Below, piece by piece: positions 1 to 8,956 of a stretch of 64,000 nt of DNA; the first letter of the stretch is position 1, and every line of letters starts with the position of its first letter. A program made the position numbers and the translations under genes. Under the pieces are notes generated by a model. The model saw only the letters and a list, made by a program, of their open reading frames with translations. It was not told the origin of the DNA and made no database searches. The stretch comes from Paragyromitra xinjiangensis (taxonomy: Eukaryota; Ascomycota; Pezizomycetes; Pezizales; Discinaceae): assembly GCA_038503065.1 (NCBI GenBank), contig JBCAMK010000009.1, forward strand, positions 124,001 to 188,000. Direction: 5' to 3'.

Positions 1-187
1 CTAGAGCTTCCCATAGATACACGTACATCTACTCGTAAATGACTGACGTCTGTGCACCAGGCTAGGCCCGTACCCTATACACTTCCTATGATTCTGTATG
101 GTATGCAGGCCCTGCCCGGTGCACAAACGTCAGTCATTCCGAGTATCGATAGGGTACTAGTCCAGATTAGGCTTGATGCGAGACAAT

Positions 188-993
188 TTCCTTCCTACTC
201 CCTTCAGGCAACCCATATTCAACCCCATGAGCGACCTAAAAACTCCCCAACTAGCTGCACACATGTGGAAATCGAGCTACTGTGCTAATCTATGCACATA
301 AACTCGTAGTTGTGTTCATGTAGTAAGAAAAAAATATCTCCTGATGTTGTCGTATTAGTTAAAACCCTGTCCATTTCAGGCCAGCCGTTCATCAGGGCCT
401 TTGCATAATACCAAATTCTTATCACAGAATGATATACTCGCGATACCATCGGGTATTCAATGATACAGGGATTCGAACCAATCAAGATATGGGGGCGAAT
501 ATGGTAAGAAGCGGCATCGACAGTTCGAAAACTCCCATAAATGGCTTGATCAACGAAGTAGTGGCGCTATACATCACAGCCTTAAGCCTTGCTCGCCTAA
601 TAGGACGTCCCCTTCATTAGAATCCCTGTATCATTGAACACCCGATGGTATCACGAGTAGTAGAAAAGATGCCAATGGGAGCAGCATGACCAGAGCTTCC
701 CAAAAGTGAAAGCGTAGTTTCTACTTGTTTCCTTCCTACCCCTTTCAGGCAACCCATATCTAGCCCCACGAGCGACTTGAAAACTCCCCAGCTAGCTGCA
801 CATGCGGAAACCGAGATTGTCTCGAACCAGAGCCAATGGCTTGGTGATGTGAACACAAGAAACACACTAAGCCTAGTTGGGTTTGGTTCAAGGCAAGAAT
901 CCGAGACATTAAATCGAAATATTGTACTAATCTATGCACTTGCAGTTATGTGCCTGTAGTAAGAAATAAATATCTTCTAGCGTTGTCGTATTA
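188..993. repeat. Two diverged direct repeats (188-352 and 727-993)
   Basis: The segment around 190-275 recurs at 729-815, and the stretch ending near 352 recurs near 946-993. The second copy has about 100 bp more in the middle. Nearly all the differences seen by eye are transitions (C/T or A/G), as expected if repeat-induced point mutation acted on both copies. No convincing coding frame is present. A third short piece of the same family (TTAAAACCCTG..CATTTCAGGCC) occurs near 355-395 and again near 1433-1460. Confidence 0.65.
440..655. repeat. Inverted repeat, about 36 bp arms
   Basis: The arm at about 440-475 (GATACCATCGGGTATTCAAT...) is the reverse complement of about 620-655 with one transition difference. 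It sits between the two direct repeats and is probably part of the same decayed repetitive element. Confidence 0.6.
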
Positions 994-1495
994 TGGTGCA
1001 CGTGGTTGTAAGCTTAAACCCGGACCAGTCAAAATCGAGTATGGAACGCCACGTCTCACTAAATGCCCACCAAATTCTGCAGATAACTCTTCAATTTGAG
1101 AATTCTTATCAAAAGCCTCCCTAGATCAAAAGCCTCCTAGAGATCCTATAGCCCTATAGATGCTTAAACTTCCTCCCAGATGCCAAATATGGGGGGTAAT
1201 ATCCCTGCGTATATTTAGTCACGACCTTCGTATTCCTTAGAACGCTCCATTCCATGCATTTCACCACCAAAAGTGAGTTTTTATTCTGCCACAACCACCT
1301 GCTGCCATACCTTGCAAAAAGATATAGAGCTTGAATAGTATCATGTGAAATCATATATCTTTTCGCCAACAATTCCATTGGAAGTGAGTGGTGGAATAGC
1401 AGCTCGAAAAGGTGGTCCGGGTTTAGACTATAGTTAAAACCCTGCCCATTTCAGGCCAACCAATACGCGTGCTAATCCCGATTCGGACTGTGGTA

Positions 1496-1602
1496 CAAGC
1501 GCACGGGGGGTGAAGTTGGAACGGCCAGGATGTTTAGTGATAACAATTAATCTACAAAAAACAGTTTTTCAGTACCGTTCCAACTTCACCCCCATACGCT
1601 TG
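1496..1602. mobile_element. 107-bp foldback MITE with TA duplication
   Basis: Terminal inverted repeats of about 28 bp (CAAGCGCACGGGGGG... on the left; on the right the reverse complement starts CAAGCGTATGGGGG) flank a 50-bp AT-rich centre. TA dinucleotides lie immediately outside both ends (1494-1495 and 1603-1604). Size, structure and TA flanks fit a Tc1/mariner-type non-autonomous MITE. There is no coding capacity. Confidence 0.6.
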
Positions 1603-1604
1603 TA

Positions 1605-2254
1605 CAATATTCGACGCCAGGAACCGGGGCGCGTTTATGGCGTTAGAAACCGTCCCGATTAGGGAGTAATTCATCATCCAGTCTGACCACTGTCTAGGTA
1701 TATAGGCGCGTAATCCCCTCGCTTTTCCCTAGGAAAGCTCCATCTCTTCTACATCACACACGAAGGACGAACAGCAGAGCGATCACCACGAAACAAGAAC
1801 CATCACGACAGTGGCCGACCCACCGCCATAACCAAGGTCAGACCACAATAGACGATGGGTACCATCTCCATCCTGCAACTATACTTGTTTAACTAGCTAA
1901 CTGGCGATTTTTAATGTTTGGCTTTCATCGCTAATACAGTACAATCGCTCTATATGAATACTGTCGGGACCGAGAATACAGAAGAATATTCTTATAAGGG
2001 TGGTCTAACCCAATGAAGAAGGTCTATAAGAAGAGTTTACCAAATACAGGCTAGGGAGGTAGTTTCGGAAGGTGCTCTGCTAAGAATATTATAAAAAAAA
2101 TATTATTTATTTATTTTTTACAATGACTTTATTAAGTAAAACTATTCTTAAAAAGATAGACCCTTTATAAGTATTCATCCTACGATAAAAAATGTTCTTA
2201 TAAGACGAGTGTACTGTAATATAGGTAAGTCATTTGATTATCTCGATTACGACG
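1605..2254. other. Non-coding stretch with a possible promoter and an AT-rich tract
   Basis: A TATATAGG-type box near 1699 is followed by a CA-rich tract around 1740-1850 that resembles a fungal 5' leader, and a short ATG frame of only 13 codons from 1854. From about 2070 to 2220 the sequence becomes strongly AT-rich with runs of A and T. No gene can be supported here. Confidence 0.35.
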
Positions 2255-2539
2255 ATGACCGTTGAAACAATCACCACGTATATCGTGACCTCCCGCACAA
2301 CTACGGCATCCATGTTAAGTGATAGGAAGATTGAGGCCATCGATAAGAAGATCGAGGTTTTGGACAAGAGGGTTGGTCATCTGGAGAAGGACCTCAAGAT
2401 GCAGGACACCGAGTTGAGGGTACTTGAAGAGATGTCTTACGGATTGATGAGGGCTTCCGCTGGGGAGAAGAGTAATTTGAAGGGCCTCATGGAGGCCTAT
2501 AAGAACTGGAAAAAGTGTAGAGAAACTGGCAACTGTTAG
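2255..2539 (+). CDS. Small hypothetical coiled-coil protein (94 aa)
   Basis: The frame is open upstream from 2234 (TTG); the first ATG is at 2255. The predicted protein begins with a Thr-rich stretch. It then has a heptad-like charged helix with repeated Ile/Leu/Val spacing (IEAIDKKIEVLDKRVGHLEK region, about residues 28-60), giving a short coiled coil, and ends in CRETGNC. Codon pattern and composition look better than the background ORFs around it, but there is no recognisable family and no neighbour on the same strand to give context. It could be an exon of a larger gene or a chance frame in a repeat-rich region. Confidence 0.4.
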   Translation: MTVETITTYIVTSRTTTASMLSDRKIEAIDKKIEVLDKRVGHLEKDLKMQDTELRVLEEMSYGLMRASAGEKSNLKGLMEAYKNWKKCRETGNC

Positions 2540-2736
2540 GGTGGATCAAGCTGGCACGTTTTATGGGTGAGTCATCCCTATATTTTTCTTGGCGAAGATT
2601 TGGCTCACAGATGAAAGTTGTTTCTTGAACAGATGCTTGATACAAGCCTTTGACTAGAAGTACATGTATATCCTTATGGGTGATGGTAATGATACCAGCC
2701 GAGTGACTTTGGTTGACGGCTAAGCGAGATAGTCAC

Positions 2737-2949
2737 ATGATCCAGCAGAGCATTACACAGACGCAATCGGCGATAGAAAAGAGGAATGTATTTATTATTC
2801 TATTTATCATTGTTTTAGCGTTCACCCTTATGATTCCCCTGTGGTTTTCTGGCACCAGTAAGAGATATACGCAGTATTCTCAGATTATGTTAGGACTTTC
2901 GTTGACACCGTCCCCAAATGTACTACAGGTGCCGGGGTTAATCTGTTGA
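2737..2949 (+). CDS. Small hypothetical membrane protein (70 aa)
   Basis: From the ATG at 2737 the frame encodes a short polar helix, then a hydrophobic segment of about 20 residues (FIILFIIVLAFTLMIPLWF, near residues 20-39) and a polar tail. The tail runs into the left arm of an inverted repeat, so the C-terminus may be fortuitous. It lies 200 bp downstream of another small ORF on the same strand; a shared spliced transcript is possible but I could not find a convincing splice pair. Treat as doubtful. Confidence 0.25.
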   Translation: MIQQSITQTQSAIEKRNVFIILFIIVLAFTLMIPLWFSGTSKRYTQYSQIMLGLSLTPSPNVLQVPGLIC

Positions 2950-3157
2950 CACCCGGCGATGGTAGCAGTGCGAGCACTCAACTCTCTCACCCGCTCGGTG
3001 AAGCTGGGAAGATAGCTACCTACTGCAAAAGCATAAGAGCCATATTTGGAGTGTTTAATTAGGTGAGTTACAGACTTTAATTGAAGCTTGAGATGAATTA
3101 TGGTATGCATTTACTCTAGTAGGCGCACCGCCACCACCGCCAGGTGTCAACAGATTC
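2939..3157. repeat. Inverted repeat pair next to the KDZ insertion
   Basis: AATCTGTTGACACC at about 2939-2953, plus some 20 bp beyond it, matches the reverse complement of about 3122-3157. Differences are mainly A/G transitions. The spacing of about 220 bp suggests a decayed foldback element. Its right end lies only a few bases from the target-site duplication of the large transposon. Confidence 0.5.
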
Positions 3158-3160
3158 TCC

Positions 3161-3168
3161 CTGGCATC
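3161..3168. repeat. Target-site duplication, left copy (CTGGCATC)
   Basis: Direct 8-bp repeat of 16589-16596, immediately outside the left terminal inverted repeat. Confidence 0.92.
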
Positions 3169-3405
3169 CACCTATGTAGTACACCCCTTCCATTCTCCCG
3201 AATGGGCGGCTGCGTTTCATGCCCCCATTTGAGCGATATCTAGGGCTCTGGGCTTTTGGGCATTGCCCGCCGCCTGCCCCACCAAATCGATCCTAACTAA
3301 GATTTTTTTTAGAAATAGCGACCACTTCTGAGCACAAATAGAGGGGTTTCAAGAATCCCCTAAGCAGGCTATTCGGGCGTACATCTATTTTTTTTAATCA
3401 TTTTT
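3169..3405. repeat. Left 237-bp terminal inverted repeat
   Basis: Matches the reverse complement of 16352-16588 with only two substitutions (one in the A-rich part after the T8 run, one in CCCCTAAGC versus CCCCTTAGC). Similarity stops abruptly after AATCATTTTT at 3405. Confidence 0.95.
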
Positions 3406-3466
3406 CAACATTGGATAGTTGGGTGACCCCCGCGTGGCGGGATCCAAACGGCGGGAAGCATCAACT

Positions 3467-3792
3467 TATACATGCGTACTTGCTTATACAGCTCTGTACA
3501 CGCCCATATTGACCCATACTGCCTTTCCACAAGTGAAAAACCTTTTGTGAAGCAATAAAGTGCTGGATACAAATGATACAGACTCGTACAGTCATATACT
3601 ACACTATATAGGTTCATACGAGCTTGATGAGCAGCCTCTAAGATAAATCCTCAGCAATTCGAGGTGCTGAGGGGCAACTACAGATAACACGATCCCGTAC
3701 CTGTATATATGGAGCAGTACACTATTGATTCTGTTCTAAATAGTAGCAATACGGGCTTATATAAGTCCGTACTCTCTAATACAAGATGGTAT
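3467..3792. repeat. 10-bp-phased TAC/TAT motif arrays, left subterminal cluster
   Basis: Three arrays follow the left terminal repeat: one beginning at 3467 with about six TAC/TAT steps, one from about 3557 with six, and one from about 3750 with four. Successive TA steps are 10 bp apart (one 9-bp interval), so they lie on one face of the helix. The same pattern fills the opposite end of the element. Confidence 0.8.
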
Positions 3793-4017
3793 TTGAAGCG
3801 TCACGTGACAAATCCTAACCCCGCTCTAGACCACGTCGGCTATATCAACACACATAAGACCCAAATCCACCACCTCATTCTTATTCTGATATCCCTTCCA
3901 GTTCAATTCTAGGAGAGGCTCCAGAGCACTCTCTCCTCCTATCTATATATATGCAATATCGTATCCACATTGCCGCACTTCATTCACTGCACAACCACTT
4001 CAGGCACTATCAATCGA

Positions 4018-4461
4018 TTATAAACCCATGAATATTCGATAATCAGTCCGAATATCTACCACCGGAGTTGCCGCTGTCCAGTCAAAACCATAATACGCGC
4101 CTATCACCAACCAATCTGCCATGGTGGTCGTGGCGATGTTTGGCCTGCGCCAGGGCGCTACTGGGCAGGGTACTCCAGTCCTGAGGTTAACCATCTTGAT
4201 GAAGCCATTGCGAGGTCCCGGCACCCCAGCAGGAAGCCCTGTGTTTCTCTGCCGATTAATTCGTCTAGCTTGGTGGTTGTAGGTTCTGTGGGATATGTTA
4301 GCTCTGGCCTTGGGAAAGGTGGAGAACGTTACTTACTCGTTCCGTGCATACACTGCAGTTAAGGCTGGCGATCTATACCTGTTGAGCACGGCAATCGTGT
4401 GCTTCTCAGGTGTAGTAGCTGGTCTTAGCAAGTCGATAGGCCTGACAGGGTTTGCAGCCAT
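4018..4461 (-). CDS. Hypothetical 130-aa cargo protein of the KDZ element
   Basis: Two exons on the minus strand. Exon 1 is 4461-4337; a 51-nt intron has a GTAAGT donor and a CACAG acceptor; exon 2 is 4285-4018. Phases match (125 nt plus 268 nt) and the joined frame is open for 130 codons. The protein starts MAANPVRPIDLLRP and has a basic middle (QARRINRQRN). The C-terminal half is rich in Trp, Ile and Tyr (MADWLVIGAYYGFDW) and it ends RIFMGL. I recognise no family. It lies between the left motif arrays and the alpha-SNAP-like remnant, inside the transposon, so it is cargo or an accessory gene. The clean splice signals make it more credible than a chance ORF. Confidence 0.55.
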
Positions 4462-4812
4462 GTTGGTTTAACTTTCGTATGTTGTGTTTTGTTCTGATAT
4501 ATGTTTCTACCATTCCATTCGAGGCTACAGGGACGCTGATTTATACCCGCTTTAGTTCAATTGACTTACTTGCTTTCCAAGATGTTTCGAAGGGAAGGGT
4601 TTCAAGCCAGCTCCGAGTTATTTCGTTCATCATATGCGATGAGCCCTTTATTCCTTTGTTTCCTTTGGAGTGGATTTAAAGTTTGGGATAAGCGCCGTGG
4701 GGTCGACCGCGATAGCCAAAATGGTATGTCAATTGTTTCAAAAGAACAAGAGAACTCCCTTGTTCTATAGGCTCCGGTGTTAGATACTCCAGAAGGTGGC
4801 ATCTAACTCAAC

Positions 4813-5590
4813 CTAGCTTTCTCGTGCCATTTTGTGGCAGTGGTTTCCTAGAGCTCTATTACTGTTAACTCCAGGCGACGGGGGATGTTTCCACTTCATC
4901 AAATTATTACCCGCAGAGCTTCTCACAGCTCTATACTTCTCGATTGCCTCTCCATACTGCTCCGCGAGCGCCCACAGTCTGCCACTTTCAGAAGCATCTT
5001 GTTCGCTAGTGATTTGGATCGCCCTGGGTATACCACCAAGTGCTAGCTGTAGTAGCTTTGTGAGGTTCTGCTGGTGCGTCACTGCTCTTCGAAAGTTCCC
5101 CTTGAGTGTGTAGTGACTGATGGCTTTCTCGAGGATCTAGCTTTGCAAGGTTCTGCTGGTGTGTCGCTGCTCTTCGAAAATTCCCCTTGAGTGTGTAGTG
5201 ACTGATGGCTTTCTCAAGGATCCGTGTAGCAATTGAAGAGTCTCTTATGTATCCTAGCTGTAGTAGCTTTGCGAGGTTCTGCTGGTGCGTCACTGCTCTT
5301 CGAAAGTTCCCCTTGAGTGTGTAGTGACTAATGGCTCTCTCGAGGATCCGTGCAGCAATTGAAGAGTCTCTTATGTATCCTAGCTGTAGTAGCTTTGCGA
5401 GGTTCTGCTGGTGCGTCACTGCTCTTCGAAAGTTCCCCTTGAGTGTGTAGTGACTGATGGCTTTCTCGAGGATCTAGCTTTGCAAGGTTCTGCTGGTGCG
5501 TCACTGCTCTTCGAAAGTTCCCCTTGAGTGTGTAGTGACTAATGGCTCTCTCGAGGATCCGTGCAGCAACTGAAGAGTTTCCTCTTTTGT
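4813..5590 (-). pseudogene. Decayed alpha-SNAP (Sec17)-like fragment with amplified 42-aa repeat
   Basis: Read on the minus strand, the DNA contains several copies of a 126-bp unit encoding a 42-aa block that runs AISHYTLKGNFRRA, THQQNLAKLLQLG, YIRDSSIATRILEK. This resembles the alpha-SNAP helix pair in which a tetratricopeptide-like repeat reads roughly 'AI..YT.KG.FRRAA.HQQ.LAELYE'. The terminal unit continues into a segment (LALGGIPRAIQ..., then ALAEQYGEAIEKYRAV and SSAGNNLMKW) that follows the order of Sec17 helices, including the NNLLKWS-type motif. Two of the repeat units share the same internal deletion of about 41 bp, which breaks the frame. There is no proper start and the end is non-homologous. 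Function is probably lost. The assignment rests on motif order recognised by eye. Confidence 0.55.
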
Positions 5591-5626
5591 ATGCTTGATG
5601 ACATTACTCTATCACTGTCAGGAGTG

Positions 5627-5845
5627 TACAAGTCTGTACACATTGGTATTGCGTCGTATTAGCCTATACATCTCTAACTTCGTCAGGCAATATCACCCGG
5701 CCTGCGAGGCATTCAGGTCACTAAGCCGCTGTCATACAACTCCGTACACGCCTATACCTCACCATACTGATTTGTATTTATATGGCTAAACCTGGGAGTG
5801 TAGAAGATCCTTGGCATACATTACCGAACAGTATCAGCTTATACC
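5627..5845. repeat. 10-bp-phased motif arrays between cargo genes
   Basis: Arrays from 5627 (five TAC/TAT steps at exact 10-bp intervals) and from about 5726 (five steps), then a shorter one near 5816-5850. They occupy the gap between the alpha-SNAP-like remnant and the 3' end of the HMG-like gene. Confidence 0.75.
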
Positions 5846-5952
5846 ATGCTTTATTCCCACAAATCGACCCTGGCTCAACCACATCTTGCGAAACAAAATA
5901 CTGCTAACCAGTTACAAAAATCCCTCCCCCCAAATGGGAATTCCACCTGCGA

Positions 5953-6999
5953 TCAAACAGAACTATGGAAACTAAGCGACCTCCTCTGTAGCGCTTCGAT
6001 CACTGCCTCGACATCACAATTCCTAGTAGATATTAACTTTTGCTCGATCTTAGCAGGTTCATCGGGCCATCCTTCTTCCGCCGACGGCGTCTTCATAGCT
6101 ATCTTCCTAATAGTAAGCATTTCCATGAACTTTCCTTGGCCTCGAGGTAGTTTTTGAAGCTCCGACACGCCCGTCTTGCTTGCCGCATCTGTACGTTGAT
6201 GACTCTGGTTAGATTTCTCGATCAAAGAAAGGAACAATCGACTTACTGATGCAACTTAGGAGTAAATCCCTCACCTCCGTGCGCCGAAGGCTGCGGCGGT
6301 CAGGCGTCTGAGTCTGAAGTGACTTGAGCTTCTCCAACATCTCCCCACCGTTGCAAAAAGAGCGGAAGTTATCTTCACCGTATCCGGCGCTTGTCATAAG
6401 CGCTACAAAAGATTCGGCGTGGCCGTATGTGACTCTAGTTTGAGCTTTAACTCCTTTCGAGGTGGGGCATGCCATGAAGATTATATTGACTTTTTGCCGG
6501 GCGACATAGTCGATCTGTGAAGAGTTAGTTGAGAGGCCAAGGATATTCAAGGCATTGGATCTAGAATTACCGATCTCGTAACAGCACGAAGAAGTTTGCC
6601 AAGGGTCTTATCCTCTGATTCGATTGTCGTCGATGTATTGGCCGACATGATCCGGGCACGTTCATCGTACTCCTGCTTCTTCTCCGGGTTCTTGTATACG
6701 GTTGAAACAAATTGTGCGTATGCCCCAGACAAGTCTTTCCCTCCAACGAGCGCATCTGCTGGAGCATTCTTCTTTTCCTCTCGGAGCGCCAATTGCCAGC
6801 CCGTAACATTCGCTTTCCGGATTCGTGGGGTTATCCCAGGCATTTGGAATCCGGCCATTGCGAGTACTCCTTCAGTCGTCCATGCAGCGTTCTTGCGAGC
6901 AATCTGCTCTGCTTCAAGGGCTATTTTGTCGACAAACTCAAGAATTAATGGATGCTGGGAATCTTCAGGATTAACCTGAAGATTATGTGGTTCAGACAT
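5953..6999 (-). CDS. HMG-box-like accessory protein of the KDZ element
   Basis: Three exons on the minus strand: 6999 to about 6570, to about 6250, and to 5953. The introns have GTAATT/CACAG (with a CTAAC branch) and GTAAGT/TACAG boundaries and keep the frame. The product is about 310 aa. Residues 60-125 read like a divergent HMG box: NVTGWQLALREEKK, then GKDLSGAYAQFVSTVYKNP, then EKKQEYDERAR. After it comes a second domain (KLLRAVTRSIDYVARQKVNI..., then YGHAESFVALM). As I recall, this order, HMG box followed by a domain with a hydrophobic core and a conserved YGH-like turn, occurs in HMG proteins encoded near KDZ/Plavaka transposons of fungi. A role in DNA binding or bending during transposition, or in controlling element genes, is inference. 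It is divergent from the coiled-coil gene starting 214 bp away. Confidence 0.6.
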
Positions 7000-7212
7000 A
7001 TGCCAAACGGTGGTGATTTACGAAGGCGAAGGATGAATAGATTATATGGATATGCCTATATTCCCCTCTATAATGTGCGCTTAGGGTTAGGGCGTGTACA
7101 AAACCGGATTAGCGCCTTGAGGAGGGGGTATTAAGCTTTGCTAAAGTTTGGTAGCGAGACGCAACCTTCCTTCTTCCTCCCACCCCCCCGCCACCACTAG
7201 TCGTCGCCAACG

Positions 7213-8737
7213 ATGAGTTCCATTAGCTCCGTCCGCGCTACTCCTAACCCTCTAGGCGAATATCGCAAGAAAATCCTCGGAGCCTTCGCCCAAGGGATAC
7301 AAGGGCGTCACCAAGCTCTAGATGACGTCACTGACGGAGAGTGGCAGCCAATCCTCAGAAAGGTCTCTCCTTTCACAAAAGCGCAATGCAAGGTAATAAG
7401 ATTCTCCCCAAAATTGATTCTTGCTAAGCGTGGTGAATATTAGGAGTATCTGGAACTCACTTTCGAATTTCCTTACAATACAGGCCACAGCGCACTAACG
7501 GCTTCCGCACTACGTAAGTTGATGATCTTTTTAGTGGGTTGCTAGCTATTAATGATACTAGATGCTTTGAATCGGCATACAGAAAGAGTCGCGCCTAGCG
7601 ACCATAGTTCCTATCCCCTACCTCCCGTTGCCGAAGATGAGGATCCTCAACGTGGGTTAGGTGATATTAATGACGAACCTTCGACTCTTGGGCATAGGGA
7701 AGCCCCAAGTGAGGAGCAACTAAAACATAAGCAGCTCATTGACGAGGGGTATCAGAAGCTCGAGGACGATCGCCTTGCGTTTCAGAAGGAGCGTCTGCAG
7801 CAGCTCGAGAAGCATGTCCTTGATGAGGAGAAGTTGAGCGCAATGGATCAACAGCTTAAGAAACAACAGTTTGATGTCGAGGAGAGCCGTCAACTTTTGC
7901 AGAAACAGTGCGAACTTTTGCATCAGGAGCGTCTTGCCTGCAACGCAAGGCAGCGGGAAGAAGAAGAGAACCTGAAGAGGCAACGCCTCGAGCTTGATAT
8001 CCTCAAGGCGGAACTAGGTAATGAGAATCGTCAAGTTAATGACGATCGTAATGAGCTAGAGCTCAAGCTCTCTCAGTTGGTGGCTCTAGAGGAGAGACTT
8101 GGGAAGCAACGCAACCTTGACGAAGAAAAGGTCCGCCTCCAAGAGGAGTTGATACATCGTAAGGAGGATGAATTGAAGCAACAGCAAAGAGCAGTCGAAG
8201 AGGCGTACGATAAGATCGATTCTCAACGTGCTCAACTGCAGGCTGAGCGTCAGCAGTGGGAGAATGATCGCAATCAGAACCAGGGTAGGTTGACGTCAGT
8301 TGATACATATATATATGAATAGTTGAACTAAACTATAGATCATAGACAGCAACGCAGAGCAATCGTCAGTCGAGCAAGGTCCTTTGGATGTAGCTCGTTT
8401 TTTGGAAGCCTTAGGGCCTGAGGGCCTACAGGATATGGTACGGAGCCCGATCGACCCTACGTTATACAAGCATCAACACTAACAAACCTAGATCAATCTG
8501 CTTTACAAGGGAACGACGAAGGCGAAAAGAAAAGGCTCTAGCTTTAGGCCTGATAGCTCCTCCTCGCCTCTCAGTCAACTGAAGGTCTGGAAGGTTCAAC
8601 GTGACGATATGAATAGAAAGGCTTGTCAACGGAGACGAGCTGCGCAGGCCTCTCGCCAGCAGGGGGGGCATGATAGCCAAATGACTCCCGGTGAGTCTTT
8701 AACTCTAAGGCGTAGCACTAGGTTTACTGCGAAATAG
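7213..8737 (+). CDS. Coiled-coil protein encoded by the KDZ element (436 aa)
   Basis: Five exons fit by splice consensus and phase: 7213-7392, 7444-7513, 7562-8284, 8346-8437 and 8492-8737. Total 1311 nt including the stop. The N-terminal 90 residues form a small domain of unknown type (GEYRKKILGAFAQGIQGRHQ..., then TAQCKEYLEL-like). Residues about 130-320 are an uninterrupted Glu/Gln/Lys/Leu-rich coiled coil. The C-terminus is basic (KAKRKG, NRKACQRRRAAQ), suggesting nucleic-acid contact or nuclear import. No family recognised. It starts 214 bp from the divergently transcribed HMG-like gene, so both may share a promoter. It could dimerise or tether partners of the transposase; that is inference. 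Confidence 0.7.
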
Positions 8738-8750
8738 GTGGTGGATTGGG

Positions 8751-8814
8751 GGAGGGAGGGGAAGGGGGGAGGGGAAGGGGGGAGGGGAAGGGGGGAGGGG
8801 AAGGGGGGGGGGGC
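8751..8814. repeat. G-rich 13-bp minisatellite
   Basis: Four near-perfect copies of AGGGGAAGGGGGG follow 14 bp after the coiled-coil gene stop codon, ending in a longer G run. One strand is almost pure purine with many G4-G6 runs, so it could form G-quadruplexes or triplex DNA. It may act as a transcription stop or replication barrier. Confidence 0.8.
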
Positions 8815-8956
8815 TTGATATCATATTCTCTTACGATTGGGGCTATTTCTTAATATATTTTTAGCTTGGAGTATCGGTTAGCATAAGCTCTTGTTTATTA
8901 GTAAAGATAAGAATACCATGACCATATGACGAGGGCTTGCTGCTGAACGTAATTAT

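Noticed and set aside
458..482. GGTTCGAATCC-like box on the minus strand, as in a tRNA T-arm
   Set aside because: Flanking bases do not form a five-base-pair T stem and no anticodon or acceptor stem could be placed; it lies in an inverted repeat.
5006..5419. Intact 137-aa TPR protein
   Set aside because: The open frame crosses deleted repeat units and ends in a shifted, non-homologous reading; it is better treated as part of a pseudogene.
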